This document shows, piece after piece, positions 51,093-59,455 of a stretch of 64,000 bases of DNA; within the stretch, counting starts at the first letter, position 1; every line of letters starts with the position of its first letter. A model generated the notes under the pieces. The model did not search any database, was not told where the DNA came from, and saw only the letters and a list, made by a program, of their open reading frames with translations. The position numbers and the translations under genes are program-made. Source of the stretch: RYN-111 sp046723735 (lineage in GTDB: Bacteria; Actinomycetota; Actinomycetes; Mycobacteriales; SCTD01); NCBI GenBank assembly GCA_046723735.1, contig JBKOVB010000056.1:26285-90284 (forward strand). Direction: 5' to 3'.

Positions 51093-51968
51093 TCAGCCTG
51101 CGATCCGCACCGTCGTCGTCGCGCCCCAGATGGCGAGGCTCAGGAAGAAGTCCACGAGGTTGATGGCCACGATGGCCGTGCGGACCGCGCGGCCCACTGC
51201 CACGCCGACGCCCGCCGGACCGCCCGAGGCGTAGTAGCCGTAGTAGCAGTGGATGAGGATGACGATGACCGCGAAGATCATCACCTTGCCGAAGCTGTAG
51301 AGCACGTCCACGGGTGGCAGGTACTGGCGGAAGTACTGGTCGTAGGTGCCGGTCGACTGGCCGTAGAAGCCCGTGGTGATCGTGCGGGCCGCGAAGTACG
51401 ACGACATCAGGCCGATCACGTAGAGCGGGATGACCGCGATGAACCCCGCGATCATCCGCGTGGTCACGAGGAACGGCAGCGACGGGACGCCCATGACCTC
51501 GAGGGCGTCGATCTCCTCGGAGATCCGCATGGCGCCGAGCTGCGCCGTGAAGCCGCAACCCACCGTCGCGGACAGCGCGAGGCCCGCCACGAGCGGCGCG
51601 ATCTCGCGGGTGTTGAAGTACGCCGAGAGGAAGGCCGTGAAGTTGGCGGTGCCGAGCTGGTTGAGCGCGGCGTAGCCCTGCAGACCGACCTCGGTGCCGG
51701 TGAAGAAGGTGAGGAACGCGATCACGCCGATGGTGCCGCCCACCATCGCCAGCGCACCCGAACCCAGCGCCACCTCGGCGAGCAGCCGCGCGACCTCGCG
51801 CTTGTAGCGCAGGAAGACGCGGTAGGTCCAGCCGAAGGAGCGGCCGTAGAACGAGAGCTGCGCGCCGAGGTCGTCGAGGGACCCGAGCAGGCTGTCGCTC
51901 ACCCGCCGACCCCAGCGCAGCGGGGCCGCGAGGACGGGAGGCACCGGGGTGCCGGAGCTGACAGCCAC
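51093..51968 (-). CDS. yrbEB: Mce-system permease YrbEB (MlaE family)
   Basis: A 291-residue multi-pass permease of the MlaE family, paired with YrbEA to form the membrane core of the lipid importer. The cytoplasmic coupling helix motif EEIDALEVMGV, which docks on the MceG ATPase, is intact, with five to six hydrophobic segments around it (ALAMVGGTIGVIAFLTFFTG, VIPLYVIGLMSSYF). It starts 1 base after yrbEA. Confidence 0.93.
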   Translation of the reverse strand: MAVSSGTPVPPVLAAPLRWGRRVSDSLLGSLDDLGAQLSFYGRSFGWTYRVFLRYKREVARLLAEVALGSGALAMVGGTIGVIAFLTFFTGTEVGLQGYAALNQLGTANFTAFLSAYFNTREIAPLVAGLALSATVGCGFTAQLGAMRISEEIDALEVMGVPSLPFLVTTRMIAGFIAVIPLYVIGLMSSYFAARTITTGFYGQSTGTYDQYFRQYLPPVDVLYSFGKVMIFAVIVILIHCYYGYYASGGPAGVGVAVGRAVRTAIVAINLVDFFLSLAIWGATTTVRIAG

Positions 51969-51969
51969 C

Positions 51970-52743
51970 TCAGCCGCCCTTCTGCGGGACGACCTGGAAG
52001 TAGATCGCCGTGATGATGAAGTTGGTGAGGAACAGCAGCATGAAGCTGATGATCACGGTCTGGTTCACCGCGTCGCCGACGCCCTTCGGACCGCCCTTGG
52101 CGTTGAGGCCCTTGTAGGCGGCCACCAAGGCGGCCAGCATCCCGAAGATCACGGCCTTGAGCTCCCCGACGTACAGGTCGGGCAGCTGGGCGAGGGCGGT
52201 GAACGACGCGAGGTAGGCGCCGGGGGTGCCGCCCTGGAGGATCACGTTGAAGAAGTAGCCGCCGAGGACGCCGACCACGGCGACCATGCCGTTGAGGAAG
52301 AACGCGACGAGCATCGAGGCGAGCACCCGCGGCACCACGAGGCGCGCCAGCGGCGAGACGCCGAGCACCTCCATCGCGTCGATCTCCTCGCGGATCTTGC
52401 GCGAGCCGAGATCGGCGCAGATGGCCGAGCCGCCGGCGCCGGCGATGAGCAGCGCGGTCACGATCGGGCTCGCCTCGCGGACGACACCGAGCACGGCGAC
52501 GGCGCCCGTGAACGACTGGGCGCCGATCTGCTTGGTGAGGTTGCCGATCTGCAGCGCGAGCACCGCGCCGAACGGGATCGACACCAGCGCCGTGGGCAGG
52601 ATGCAGACGCTGGCGATGAACCAGGCCTGCTGGATGAACTCCGCGGTCTGGAAGGGGCGCTTGAACAGCCCGCGGAGGACGTCGAGCGACAGCGCGAAGA
52701 AGTCTCCGGCCAGCCGGACGGGCGCGAGTGGCTGGATCGTCAT
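51970..52743 (-). CDS. yrbEA: Mce-system permease YrbEA (MlaE family)
   Basis: A 257-residue MlaE-type permease with the coupling motif EEIDAMEVLGV. Hydrophobic segments include ALLIAGAGGSAICADLG, MVAVVGVLGGYFFNVIL and VIISFMLLFLTNFIITAIYF. The start overlaps the mceG stop by four bases, consistent with coupled synthesis of ATPase and permease. Confidence 0.93.
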   Translation of the reverse strand: MTIQPLAPVRLAGDFFALSLDVLRGLFKRPFQTAEFIQQAWFIASVCILPTALVSIPFGAVLALQIGNLTKQIGAQSFTGAVAVLGVVREASPIVTALLIAGAGGSAICADLGSRKIREEIDAMEVLGVSPLARLVVPRVLASMLVAFFLNGMVAVVGVLGGYFFNVILQGGTPGAYLASFTALAQLPDLYVGELKAVIFGMLAALVAAYKGLNAKGGPKGVGDAVNQTVIISFMLLFLTNFIITAIYFQVVPQKGG

Positions 52744-53870
52744 CCGGCGGCGTCGCCCGTCGTGCGCGGTGCCGCCTTCTTGGCCGGGGCCTTCTTCGCA
52801 GGCGCCTTGCGTGCCGGGGCCTTCTTCTCCGCCGTACGACGGGGGGCAGGTTCCAGCGCCTTCTCGAGCAGCGTCACGTTGCCGCCCTCGGCGCGAGCGG
52901 GGCCGCGGCGACCGGCGGCAGGCGCGCCGAAGTCGAGGTCGAGGCCGGGGAACGAGCCGGGGGGCGGCGTCACGCCGTGCTGCTGCAGCCAGGAACCGGG
53001 TGGCCGCTGGGTGGCACGGGTCTGGCCGCTGCTCGTGGGCAGCTGCACCGGGATCGGCGGCAGCTCGCCGAGCGCGATGTCCTTCTCCGCCTCGAGCTCG
53101 TTGGCGTCCTTCTCCTCGGCCATGCCGATCGGGCCCTGCCGCTGCGCGTTCAGGAACTGGCGCACCACGGGCTCGTTGCTGGACAGCAGCATCTCCCGCG
53201 GGCCGAACATCGCGAGGTGCCGGCGGTAGAGCAGGCCGATGTTGTCAGGCACCGTGCGGGCGGTGTTGATGTCGTGCGTGACGATGAGGAAGGTGGCCTG
53301 GATCTGGGCGTTGAGGTCGACGATCAGCTGGTTCAGGTACGCGGTGCGCACTGGGTCGAGGCCCGAGTCCGGCTCGTCGAAGAGCAGGATCTGTGGATCG
53401 AGGACGAGCGCCCGCGCAAGCCCCGCGCGCTTGCGCATGCCGCCCGAGATCTCGCCGGGGAGCTTCCGCTCCGCACCGGACAGACCGACGATCTCCATCT
53501 TGTCGAGCACGATGTCGCGGATCTCGCGCTCGCTCTTGCGGGTGTGCTCGCGCAGCGGGAACGCGATGTTGTCGTACAGGTTCTGCGATCCGAACAGGGC
53601 GCCGTCCTGGAACAGCACGCCGAACAGCTTGCGGACCTCGTAGAGCTGCTTCTCACGGACCTTGGTGATGTCCGTGCCGTCGATGAAGATCGACCCGTGC
53701 TCCGGCTTGAGCAGCCCGATGAGGGTCTTGAGGAACACCGACTTGCCGGTGCCGGACGGGCCCAGCAGCACGGAGATCTCGCCGGCGGGCAGCGTGAGGG
53801 TGACGTCCTCCCAGATGGTCTGCCGACCGAACCGCTTGGTCAGGTGCTCCACGCGGATCTCGACACCCAC
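52740..53870 (-). CDS. mceG: Mce-system ATPase MceG/Mkl with Lys/Ala-rich tail
   Basis: A 376-residue ABC ATPase that powers YrbE/Mce lipid import. Walker A is GPSGTGKS (37-44), Q-loop LFQDGALF, signature ISGGM (141-145), Walker B ILLFDEP (161-167), and the H-loop is in VTHDI. After about residue 240 comes a linker and then a tail of Lys-Ala-Pro repeats (KKAPARKAPAKKAPAKKAAP), a histone-H1-like composition. In M. tuberculosis Mkl is encoded apart from its mce operons; here it leads the operon. Confidence 0.94.
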   Translation of the reverse strand: MGVEIRVEHLTKRFGRQTIWEDVTLTLPAGEISVLLGPSGTGKSVFLKTLIGLLKPEHGSIFIDGTDITKVREKQLYEVRKLFGVLFQDGALFGSQNLYDNIAFPLREHTRKSEREIRDIVLDKMEIVGLSGAERKLPGEISGGMRKRAGLARALVLDPQILLFDEPDSGLDPVRTAYLNQLIVDLNAQIQATFLIVTHDINTARTVPDNIGLLYRRHLAMFGPREMLLSSNEPVVRQFLNAQRQGPIGMAEEKDANELEAEKDIALGELPPIPVQLPTSSGQTRATQRPPGSWLQQHGVTPPPGSFPGLDLDFGAPAAGRRGPARAEGGNVTLLEKALEPAPRRTAEKKAPARKAPAKKAPAKKAAPRTTGDAAG

Positions 53871-54065
53871 TGGTCACTCCGCTCCGTCGCCGCTGTCTTG
53901 CGTCTGCCTTGCACACACCTGCTGCCGTGTGACCGTACCCACACCGCTCTGTCGAGGATACGGGGGTTTGGGCCGAGAGTGTTGACTCACCGGTAACAAA
54001 GCCGCCACACGGGCTTCCTCTCCCCATCGGCAACAACGACGCGGAGTGAAACAGGAAACGCCGAC

Positions 54066-54094
54066 GGGGCGGTCCTCGGTGGGAGGACCGCCCC
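54066..54094 (-). terminator. rplJL terminator
   Basis: GGGGCGGTCCTC (54066-54077) pairs perfectly with GAGGACCGCCCC (54083-54094) around a 5-base loop, about 48 bases after the rplL stop. It separates rplJL from the mce operon. The remaining spacer to mceG (53871-54065) holds a GTTGAC/GGTAAC partial dyad near 53981-53997 and a weak TATCCT hexamer, not a clear promoter. Confidence 0.75.
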
Positions 54095-54141
54095 GCACGG
54101 ACGTTTCGGGGTGGCCGGCGGAACCGACCGGAGCCCCGTCC

Positions 54142-54534
54142 TTACTTGACGGTGACCTTGGCGCCGGCGCCCTCGAGGGCCGCCTTGGCCTTGTCCGCGG
54201 CCTCCTTGTTGACCTTCTCCAGAACCGGCTTCGGCGCGCCGTCGACGAGGTCCTTGGCCTCCTTCAGGCCGAGGTTCGTCAGCGTGCGCACCTCCTTGAT
54301 GACCTGGATCTTCTTGTCGCCGGCGTCGTCGAGGATGACGTCGAACTCGTCCTGCTCCGCGGCCTCCTCGGCGGCGGCAGCGCCACCGGCAGCGGCCGGG
54401 GCGGCCGCGACGGCAACAGGGGCCGCGGCGGTGACGCCGAAGGTCTCCTCGAACTGCTTCACGAACTCCGAGAGCTCGATCAGCGTCATCTCCTTGAACT
54501 GCTCGAGCAGCTCGTCGGTGCTGAGCTTCGCCAT
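54142..54534 (-). CDS. rplL: 50S ribosomal protein L7/L12
   Basis: L7/L12 (130 residues), the multicopy stalk protein that recruits translation GTPases. The N-terminal dimerization domain (KLSTDELLEQFKEMTLIELS), the Ala/Gly-rich hinge near 36-58, and the C-terminal factor-binding domain (KKIQVIKEVRTLTNLGLKEA) are in order. It follows rplJ by 70 bases. Confidence 0.97.
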   Translation of the reverse strand: MAKLSTDELLEQFKEMTLIELSEFVKQFEETFGVTAAAPVAVAAAPAAAGGAAAAEEAAEQDEFDVILDDAGDKKIQVIKEVRTLTNLGLKEAKDLVDGAPKPVLEKVNKEAADKAKAALEGAGAKVTVK

Positions 54535-54604
54535 GGTGGCGTCTCCTTCTTGTTCTTGCCGGTGTTCCGGGTCCGGCGGATCGGGTGGTGTCGGCCGGAG
54601 CCGG

Positions 54605-55300
54605 TTACTCGGTGGTCTCGTTCTCGGGGGTGGCCTCGGCGGCCGGGTCAACGGCAGCCTCGGCAGGGGCCTCGTCCGCCGGGGCCTCGGCCTCGGCTGC
54701 GGGGGCCTCCTCGGCGGCGGGCGCCGGCGTACCGGCACCTCCCGCGAGGACGCTCGGGTCGGCCTGCGCCTTCGCCTCGAGGGCGCCCACCGCGCGGGCG
54801 GCCTGCGAGAGCGGGGCGGCGAACAGGTAGACGGCCTGGGTGAGGGAGGCCTTCATCGCGCCGGCGAGCTTGGCGAGCAGGACCTCGCGCGACTCGAGGT
54901 CGGCGAGCTTCTTGATCTCGTCGGCCGTGAGCGCCTTGCCGTCCATGACGCCGCCCTTGACGACCAGCGCCGGATTGGCCTTGGCGAAGTCGCGCAGGCT
55001 CTTGGCGGCGTTGACCGGGTCGCCCTTGACGAAGGCGACGGCGGTCGGGCCGGCGAGCAGCGCCTCGAGGCCGGACAGCCCCGCCCGCTCGGCGGCGAGC
55101 TTCGTGAGGGTGTTCTTCACGACGGAGTACGTCGTGTCGGCGCCCAACGTGCGACGGAGCTCCTTGAGCTGCTTGACCGTGAGGCCGCGGTACTCGGTGA
55201 GCACGGCGGCCGACGAGGCCTGGAAGCTCTCGGTCAGCTCGTCGACGGACTCGCCCTTGTCGGGGCGCACGGTGGCCCGCTTGTGCGTGACCGTGTCCAT
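54605..55300 (-). CDS. rplJ: 50S ribosomal protein L10 with acidic tail
   Basis: L10 (231 residues) anchors L7/L12 dimers to the ribosome. ASSAAVLTEYRGLTVKQLKE, YSVVKNTLTKLAAERAGL and LAKLAGAMKASL are typical. The last 55 or so residues are Ala/Glu/Pro-rich (EEAPAAEAEAPADEAPAE), longer than usual. It is preceded by a leader with features of the L10 autoregulatory site. Confidence 0.96.
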   Translation of the reverse strand: MDTVTHKRATVRPDKGESVDELTESFQASSAAVLTEYRGLTVKQLKELRRTLGADTTYSVVKNTLTKLAAERAGLSGLEALLAGPTAVAFVKGDPVNAAKSLRDFAKANPALVVKGGVMDGKALTADEIKKLADLESREVLLAKLAGAMKASLTQAVYLFAAPLSQAARAVGALEAKAQADPSVLAGGAGTPAPAAEEAPAAEAEAPADEAPAEAAVDPAAEATPENETTE

Positions 55301-55309
55301 GGGGTTCCT

Positions 55310-55515
55310 CTCGTTCGGGGGCCCGAGGACGCCGGTCGGGTGCCCGTCACGAGAGACGCCCCGGCGCAGAGGCGCACGGGGCGTGGGGCCCGCACCTGCG
55401 CCATCGGCACGGTGCGGCCTGTCCGTCGTACACGCCTGCGCGGGTCGCCCGCCGGAGCGGGACCTTCTGCCTCTCGGGTGACCTCGAGGCGACCAGCGGT
55501 CTTGGGCTGTCGTTC
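55310..55515 (-). ncRNA. probable L10 leader of rplJL
   Basis: The 234 bases between rplA and rplJ are transcribed ahead of rplJ and are highly structured. Reading the minus strand, a purine-rich GAGGCAGAAGGTCCCGC segment near 55460 resembles the L10-binding kink-turn region of known leaders, and an ACGCCCC/GGGGCGT stem with an inner GCGC/GCGC pair lies at 55356-55384. Identification as the L10(L12)4-binding leader rests on position and partial motif; a covariance-model search would settle it. Confidence 0.5.
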
Positions 55516-55534
55516 AGGCTAGCAGCCCCGCGGC

Positions 55535-56251
55535 TCAGACCTCGGCGGTCTCGTCGAGCAGGTTGCGGGTCTTGTTCGGGTCGACCTGGATGCCGGGCCC
55601 CATGGTCGTCGTGAAGACGACCTTCTTGAGGTACTTGCCCTTCGCTGTGGCCGGCTTCGCGCGGTTGATCTCGTCGAGGGCGGCGGCGTAGTTCTCGACC
55701 AGCTTGGCCTCGTCGAAGGAGGCCTTGCCGATGACCAGGTGCAGGTTGGCCTGCTTGTCCACGCGGAAGTTGACCTTGCCGCCCTTGATGTCGTTGACGG
55801 CCTTCGTCACGTCGGCCGTCACCGTGCCGGTCTTCGGGTTCGGCATCAGACCACGGGGACCGAGGACGCGGGCCACCTTGCCGACCTTGCCCATCATGTC
55901 GGGCGTCGCCACGGCGGCGTCGAAGTCGACCCAGCCGCCGGCCACCCGGTCGATGAGCTCGTCGGCGCCGACCTCGTCCGCACCGGCGGCCTGGGCCTCG
56001 AGGGCCTTGTCGCCCTGCGCGAAGACGATCACGCGCGCCGTCTTGCCGGTGCCGTGCGGCAGGTTCACCGTGCCGCGGACCATCTGGTCGGCCTTGCGCG
56101 GGTCGACGCCCAGCCGCATCGCGACCTCGACGGTGGCGTCGTACTTGGTGGTGCTGGTCTCCTTCGCGAGGCGGGCCGCCTCGAGCGGGGAGTAGATCTT
56201 GTCCTGGTCGACCTTGGCGGCCGCGGCGTTGTAGGCCTTGCTGCGCTTCAT
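55535..56251 (-). CDS. rplA: 50S ribosomal protein L1
   Basis: L1 (238 residues) forms the mobile stalk that helps eject E-site tRNA; in many bacteria it also represses its own mRNA. KRSKAYNAAAAKVDQDKIYS, VLGPRGLMPNPKTGTVTADV and FTTTMGPGIQVDPNK are typical. It lies 79 bases after rplK. Confidence 0.97.
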   Translation of the reverse strand: MKRSKAYNAAAAKVDQDKIYSPLEAARLAKETSTTKYDATVEVAMRLGVDPRKADQMVRGTVNLPHGTGKTARVIVFAQGDKALEAQAAGADEVGADELIDRVAGGWVDFDAAVATPDMMGKVGKVARVLGPRGLMPNPKTGTVTADVTKAVNDIKGGKVNFRVDKQANLHLVIGKASFDEAKLVENYAAALDEINRAKPATAKGKYLKKVVFTTTMGPGIQVDPNKTRNLLDETAEV

Positions 56252-56330
56252 GGTGGTGCCTTCCTGCTCAGCGTGAGCAGTCGTGGTGCTGACGGGAACC
56301 GGGCCTTCCGGTCCCTCCCACGGGTGGGAC

Positions 56331-56762
56331 TTACTCGGAGACCGTGATGCCCATCTGGCGGGCGGTGCCCTCGATGATCTTCGCGGCGGCCTCGACGTCG
56401 TTCGCGTTGAGGTCGGGCATCTTGGTCGTGGCGATCTCGCGGACCTGCGCGCCCGTGATGGTGCCGACCTTGACCTTGTGCGGCGTCGACGAGCCCTTCT
56501 CGAGGCCGGCGGCCTTGAGGATCATGCGGGCGGCCGGCGGGGTCTTGGTCACAAACGTGAACGAGCGGTCCTCGTACACCGTGATCTCGACCGGCACGAT
56601 GTCGCCACGCTGCGCCTCGGTGGCGGCGTTGTAGGCCTTGCAGAACTCCATGATGTTCACGCCGTGCTGGCCGAGGGCGGGACCCACCGGCGGAGCGGGC
56701 GTGGCAGCGCCGGCCTTGATCTGGAGCTTGATGTAGCCGGCGATCTTCTTCTTGGGAGGCAT
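56331..56762 (-). CDS. rplK: 50S ribosomal protein L11
   Basis: L11 (143 residues) binds the GTPase-associated centre and is the target region for thiostrepton and for RelA sensing. KIAGYIKLQIKAGAATPAPP, VGPALGQHGVNIMEFCKAYN and the C-terminal GTARQMGITVSE are diagnostic. ATG 56762 lies 29 bases after nusG. Confidence 0.97.
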   Translation of the reverse strand: MPPKKKIAGYIKLQIKAGAATPAPPVGPALGQHGVNIMEFCKAYNAATEAQRGDIVPVEITVYEDRSFTFVTKTPPAARMILKAAGLEKGSSTPHKVKVGTITGAQVREIATTKMPDLNANDVEAAAKIIEGTARQMGITVSE

Positions 56763-56791
56763 GGTTCTTTCCTGGATGCGGACGGCGCGGG

Positions 56792-57601
56792 CTAGAGCTT
56801 CGCGACCTGGTTGAAGGACAGCTCGACCGGCGTCTCGCGGCCGAAGATCGACACCAGCACCTTGAGCTTCTGGCTGTCGAGGTTGATCTCGTTGATCGTC
56901 GCCGGCAGGGTCGCGAACGGCCCGTCGGTGACCTGGATGGACTCGCCGACCTCGAAGTCGACGGCCTTCTGGGCCACCACGACCTTCTTCTTGGGCGGGG
57001 CGATCATGGCGACGACCTCGTCCACGGACAGAGGCGTCGGGCGCGAGGTCTGGCCGACGAAGCCGGTGACCCCGGGGGTGTTGCGAACTGCGGACCACGA
57101 CTCGTCGGTCAGGTCCATCCGGACGAACAGGTAGCCGGGCAGCTTCTTCTGCGTGACCTGCTTTTTCTGCCCGCCCTTGATCACGGTGACCTCCTCCTGA
57201 GGCACCTCGATCTGGAAGATGTAGTCCTCCATGTTGAGCGAGGAGATGCGGCTCTCGAGGTTGGTCTTCACCTTGTTCTCGTAGCCCGCGTAGGAGTGCA
57301 CGACGTACCAGTCGCCCGGCAGCCCGGTGAGGGCAGCGCGCAGCTCGTCAGCGGGGTCGGCCGGCTCAGCTGTCTCGACGGGCCCCGCGGCCTGCGTGCT
57401 GTGAGCGACGGCGGCAGCCTCAGCCGGCTCGGCCTGCTCGACCACCGCCTCGGGCGCCGGCGCCTCGTCGACCCGCTCGGGCAGGTCGAACTCCTGCACG
57501 GCCTCGGTCGGCTCGCTCTGCTCCGGCACGCTCACGTCCTGTCCTGGCTGCTCGGTCATGTCACTGCTGTCCACGTTCTCGCGGTCCACGTCGAAGTCCA
57601 C
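56792..57601 (-). CDS. nusG: transcription termination/antitermination factor NusG
   Basis: NusG (269 residues). The NGN domain begins near residue 97 (WYVVHSYAGYENKVKTNLES) and the KOW domain is C-terminal (DGPFATLPATINEINLDSQK, then VSIFGRETPVELSFNQVAKL). About 90 acidic Glu/Ala/Pro-rich residues precede the NGN domain, an extension common in actinobacteria. GTG 57601 lies 5 bases after secE; ATG 14 codons later is an alternative. Confidence 0.96.
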   Translation of the reverse strand: MDFDVDRENVDSSDMTEQPGQDVSVPEQSEPTEAVQEFDLPERVDEAPAPEAVVEQAEPAEAAAVAHSTQAAGPVETAEPADPADELRAALTGLPGDWYVVHSYAGYENKVKTNLESRISSLNMEDYIFQIEVPQEEVTVIKGGQKKQVTQKKLPGYLFVRMDLTDESWSAVRNTPGVTGFVGQTSRPTPLSVDEVVAMIAPPKKKVVVAQKAVDFEVGESIQVTDGPFATLPATINEINLDSQKLKVLVSIFGRETPVELSFNQVAKL

Positions 57602-57606
57602 GTCCG

Positions 57607-57876
57607 CTACTTCCCGAACACCTGGAGCACGGCCTTCGTGAACGCGAAGTCGAACACGGCCACGATCGCGACCATGACGGCCACGAACACGAGCACCACG
57701 CTGGTGTAGGTCACGAGCTCCTGGCGCGTCGGCCAGATGACCTTGCGCAGCTCGGCGACGACCTGGCGGACGTACGTCGAGGTGCGGGCGACCGGATTGG
57801 GACGGGGCTCCTTCTTCTTGGGGCCGCGGGCGTCGTCGCCACGGGCCGCGGTCGCGGTCCCTGCGCTCTCGCTCAC
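57607..57876 (-). CDS. secE: preprotein translocase subunit SecE
   Basis: SecE (89 residues, single C-terminal membrane helix) clamps SecY in the translocon. RQVVAELRKVIWPTRQELVT is the amphipathic helix signature and VVLVFVAVMVAIVAVFDFAF the membrane segment. I choose GTG 57876; the longer open frame would begin inside tRNA-Trp. The order tRNA-Trp-secE-nusG-rplK is conserved in actinobacteria. Confidence 0.95.
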   Translation of the reverse strand: MSESAGTATAARGDDARGPKKKEPRPNPVARTSTYVRQVVAELRKVIWPTRQELVTYTSVVLVFVAVMVAIVAVFDFAFTKAVLQVFGK

Positions 57877-57930
57877 TGCTGTCCTCGTCTCGGTCGGCTG
57901 CTCGTGCTGGTCGGGGGTGCTGCGGTCCTG

Positions 57931-58004
57931 CAGGGGTGACAGGAGTCGAACCTGCGACATCCGGTTTTGGAGACCGGCGCTCTGGCCATCTGAGCTACAC
58001 CCCT
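57931..58004 (-). tRNA. trpT: tRNA-Trp (CCA anticodon)
   Basis: A 74-base cloverleaf: acceptor AGGGGTG/CACCCCT, D arm GCTC/GAGC, anticodon stem CCGGT/ACCGG with loop CTCCAAA (anticodon CCA), and T arm GCAGG-TTCGACT-CCTGT. The discriminator is G, as expected for bacterial tRNA-Trp. The 3' CCA is not encoded. It lies 54 bases upstream of the secE start. Confidence 0.96.
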
Positions 58005-58092
58005 AGGCGCCACCGGCTCGTCGTCCGGTGCGCGGGGCGCGCCGGAGGGACGGGCGTCGGGCCCCAGACCTGTCCAGTGTAGGGGAGGCGAG

Positions 58093-58182
58093 CAGGAGGA
58101 GCGAGATGACGGCAGTCATCGAGCGACGGGCGAGCGGGACACACCGATCAGGAGGAGCGAGGTGACGGCAGGCAACGAGCGA
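58093..58182 (+). repeat. direct repeat carrying ribosome-binding site and start codon
   Basis: CAGGAGGAGCGA at 58093-58104 recurs at 58149-58160; the two 34-base units (58093-58126 and 58149-58182) differ at about four positions and are 56 bases apart. Each has AGGAGG followed by a start codon and ACGGCA (Thr-Ala). The first opens a 19-codon frame at 58106-58165 whose stop overlaps the GTG of the second. Confidence 0.6.
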
Positions 58183-58231
58183 GCCCGCCCCGACCGGCAA
58201 GGCGTTTGTGGGCACCTGCGAGCATGGGCGC

Positions 58232-59455
58232 ATGACTTCGAGCGCCCCCGGTCCGGCCCGTCGCGTCTCTGTCCGCATCGGCAGCATCGCCGAATCCGCG
58301 ACCCTCGCCGTGGACGCCAAGGCGAAGGCGAAGAAGGCCGCCGGCGAGGACGTGGTCGGCTTCGGCGCGGGCGAGCCCGACTTCCCGACGCCTCCGGCGA
58401 TCGTGGCGGCGGCCGTCGCTGCGTGCAGCGACCCGGCCAACCACCGCTACACCCCTGCGGGCGGATTGCCCGAGCTCAAGGCCGCGATCGCGGCGAAGAC
58501 CAAGCGCGACAGCGGCTACGACGTCGACGCCTCCCAGGTGCTCGTGACCAACGGCGGCAAGCAGGCGGTGTACGAGGCGTTCGCGACCCTGCTCGATCCG
58601 GGCGACGAGGTGCTGCTGCCCGCGCCGTACTGGACGACGTACCCGGAGGCGATCAAGCTCGCGGGCGGCGTACCCGTCGACGTGGTCACGACGGAGGAGC
58701 AGGGCTACCGCGTCACCGTCGAGCAGCTCGAGGCCGCGCGCACCGAGCACACCAAGGTGCTGCTGTGGTGCTCGCCGTCCAACCCGACCGGTGCGGTCGC
58801 CTCGCCCGAGGAGGTGGAGGCGGTCGGCCGCTGGGCGCTCGAGCACGGCATCTGGGTGGTGGCGGACGAGATCTACGAGCACCTGGTGTACGGCGACGCC
58901 GAGCACGTCTCGATGCCCGTGGTCGTCCCGGAGCTGGCCGACCAGTGCGTCGTGGTGAACGGCGTCGCGAAGACGTACGCCATGACGGGCTGGCGCGTGG
59001 GCTGGCTCATCGGCCCGGCCGACGTCGTCAAGGCGGCCACGAACCTGCAGTCGCACGCCACCTCGAACGTCAGCAACGTGGCCCAGCGGGCGGCCCTCGC
59101 GGCGGTCAGCGGCGATCTGGAGGCGGTGGCCGAGATGCGCACCGCGTTCGACCGGCGCCGGCAGACCATGGTGCGGATGCTGCGCGAGATCCCCGGCGTC
59201 GCGTGCCCGGAGCCGCAGGGCGCGTTCTACGCCTACCCGTCGGTGAAGGGCCTGATCGGCAAGACGCTGCGGGGCACCACGGTCACGTCCTCGGCCCAGC
59301 TGGCGGAGCTGGTGCTCGACGAGGCGGGCGTCGCCGTCGTACCGGGTGAGGCCTTCGGCACCCCCGGGTACTTCCGGCTCTCGTACGCGCTCGGCGACGA
59401 GGACCTCGAGAAGGGCGTCAGCCGGCTGGCAGCGCTGCTGTCGGAAGCGCAGTAG
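58232..59455 (+). CDS. PLP-dependent class I aminotransferase (aspartate aminotransferase-like)
   Basis: A 407-residue fold-type I aminotransferase of the Ib subgroup. The PLP lysine is Lys247 in NGVAKTYAMTGWRVGW; other cofactor contacts are SNPTG (Asn184), ADEIYEHLVY (Asp212, Tyr215) and the substrate-carboxylate Arg in YFRLSYA. The first residues are weakly conserved, so ATG 58232 is a best guess; a GTG eight codons upstream is in frame. It is one of two plus-strand genes, and its 3' end overlaps the convergent hydrolase gene by 38 bases. An aminotransferase at this site upstream of secE is common in actinobacteria. Confidence 0.92.
   Translation: MTSSAPGPARRVSVRIGSIAESATLAVDAKAKAKKAAGEDVVGFGAGEPDFPTPPAIVAAAVAACSDPANHRYTPAGGLPELKAAIAAKTKRDSGYDVDASQVLVTNGGKQAVYEAFATLLDPGDEVLLPAPYWTTYPEAIKLAGGVPVDVVTTEEQGYRVTVEQLEAARTEHTKVLLWCSPSNPTGAVASPEEVEAVGRWALEHGIWVVADEIYEHLVYGDAEHVSMPVVVPELADQCVVVNGVAKTYAMTGWRVGWLIGPADVVKAATNLQSHATSNVSNVAQRAALAAVSGDLEAVAEMRTAFDRRRQTMVRMLREIPGVACPEPQGAFYAYPSVKGLIGKTLRGTTVTSSAQLAELVLDEAGVAVVPGEAFGTPGYFRLSYALGDEDLEKGVSRLAALLSEAQ

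Noticed and set aside
42652..53870. mce operon as a recently acquired island
   Set aside because: I see no tRNA insertion site, integrase or flanking repeats, base composition looks like its neighbours, and mceG near rplL is also known in M. tuberculosis.
57607..57960. Longer secE start
   Set aside because: It would begin inside the tRNA-Trp gene.
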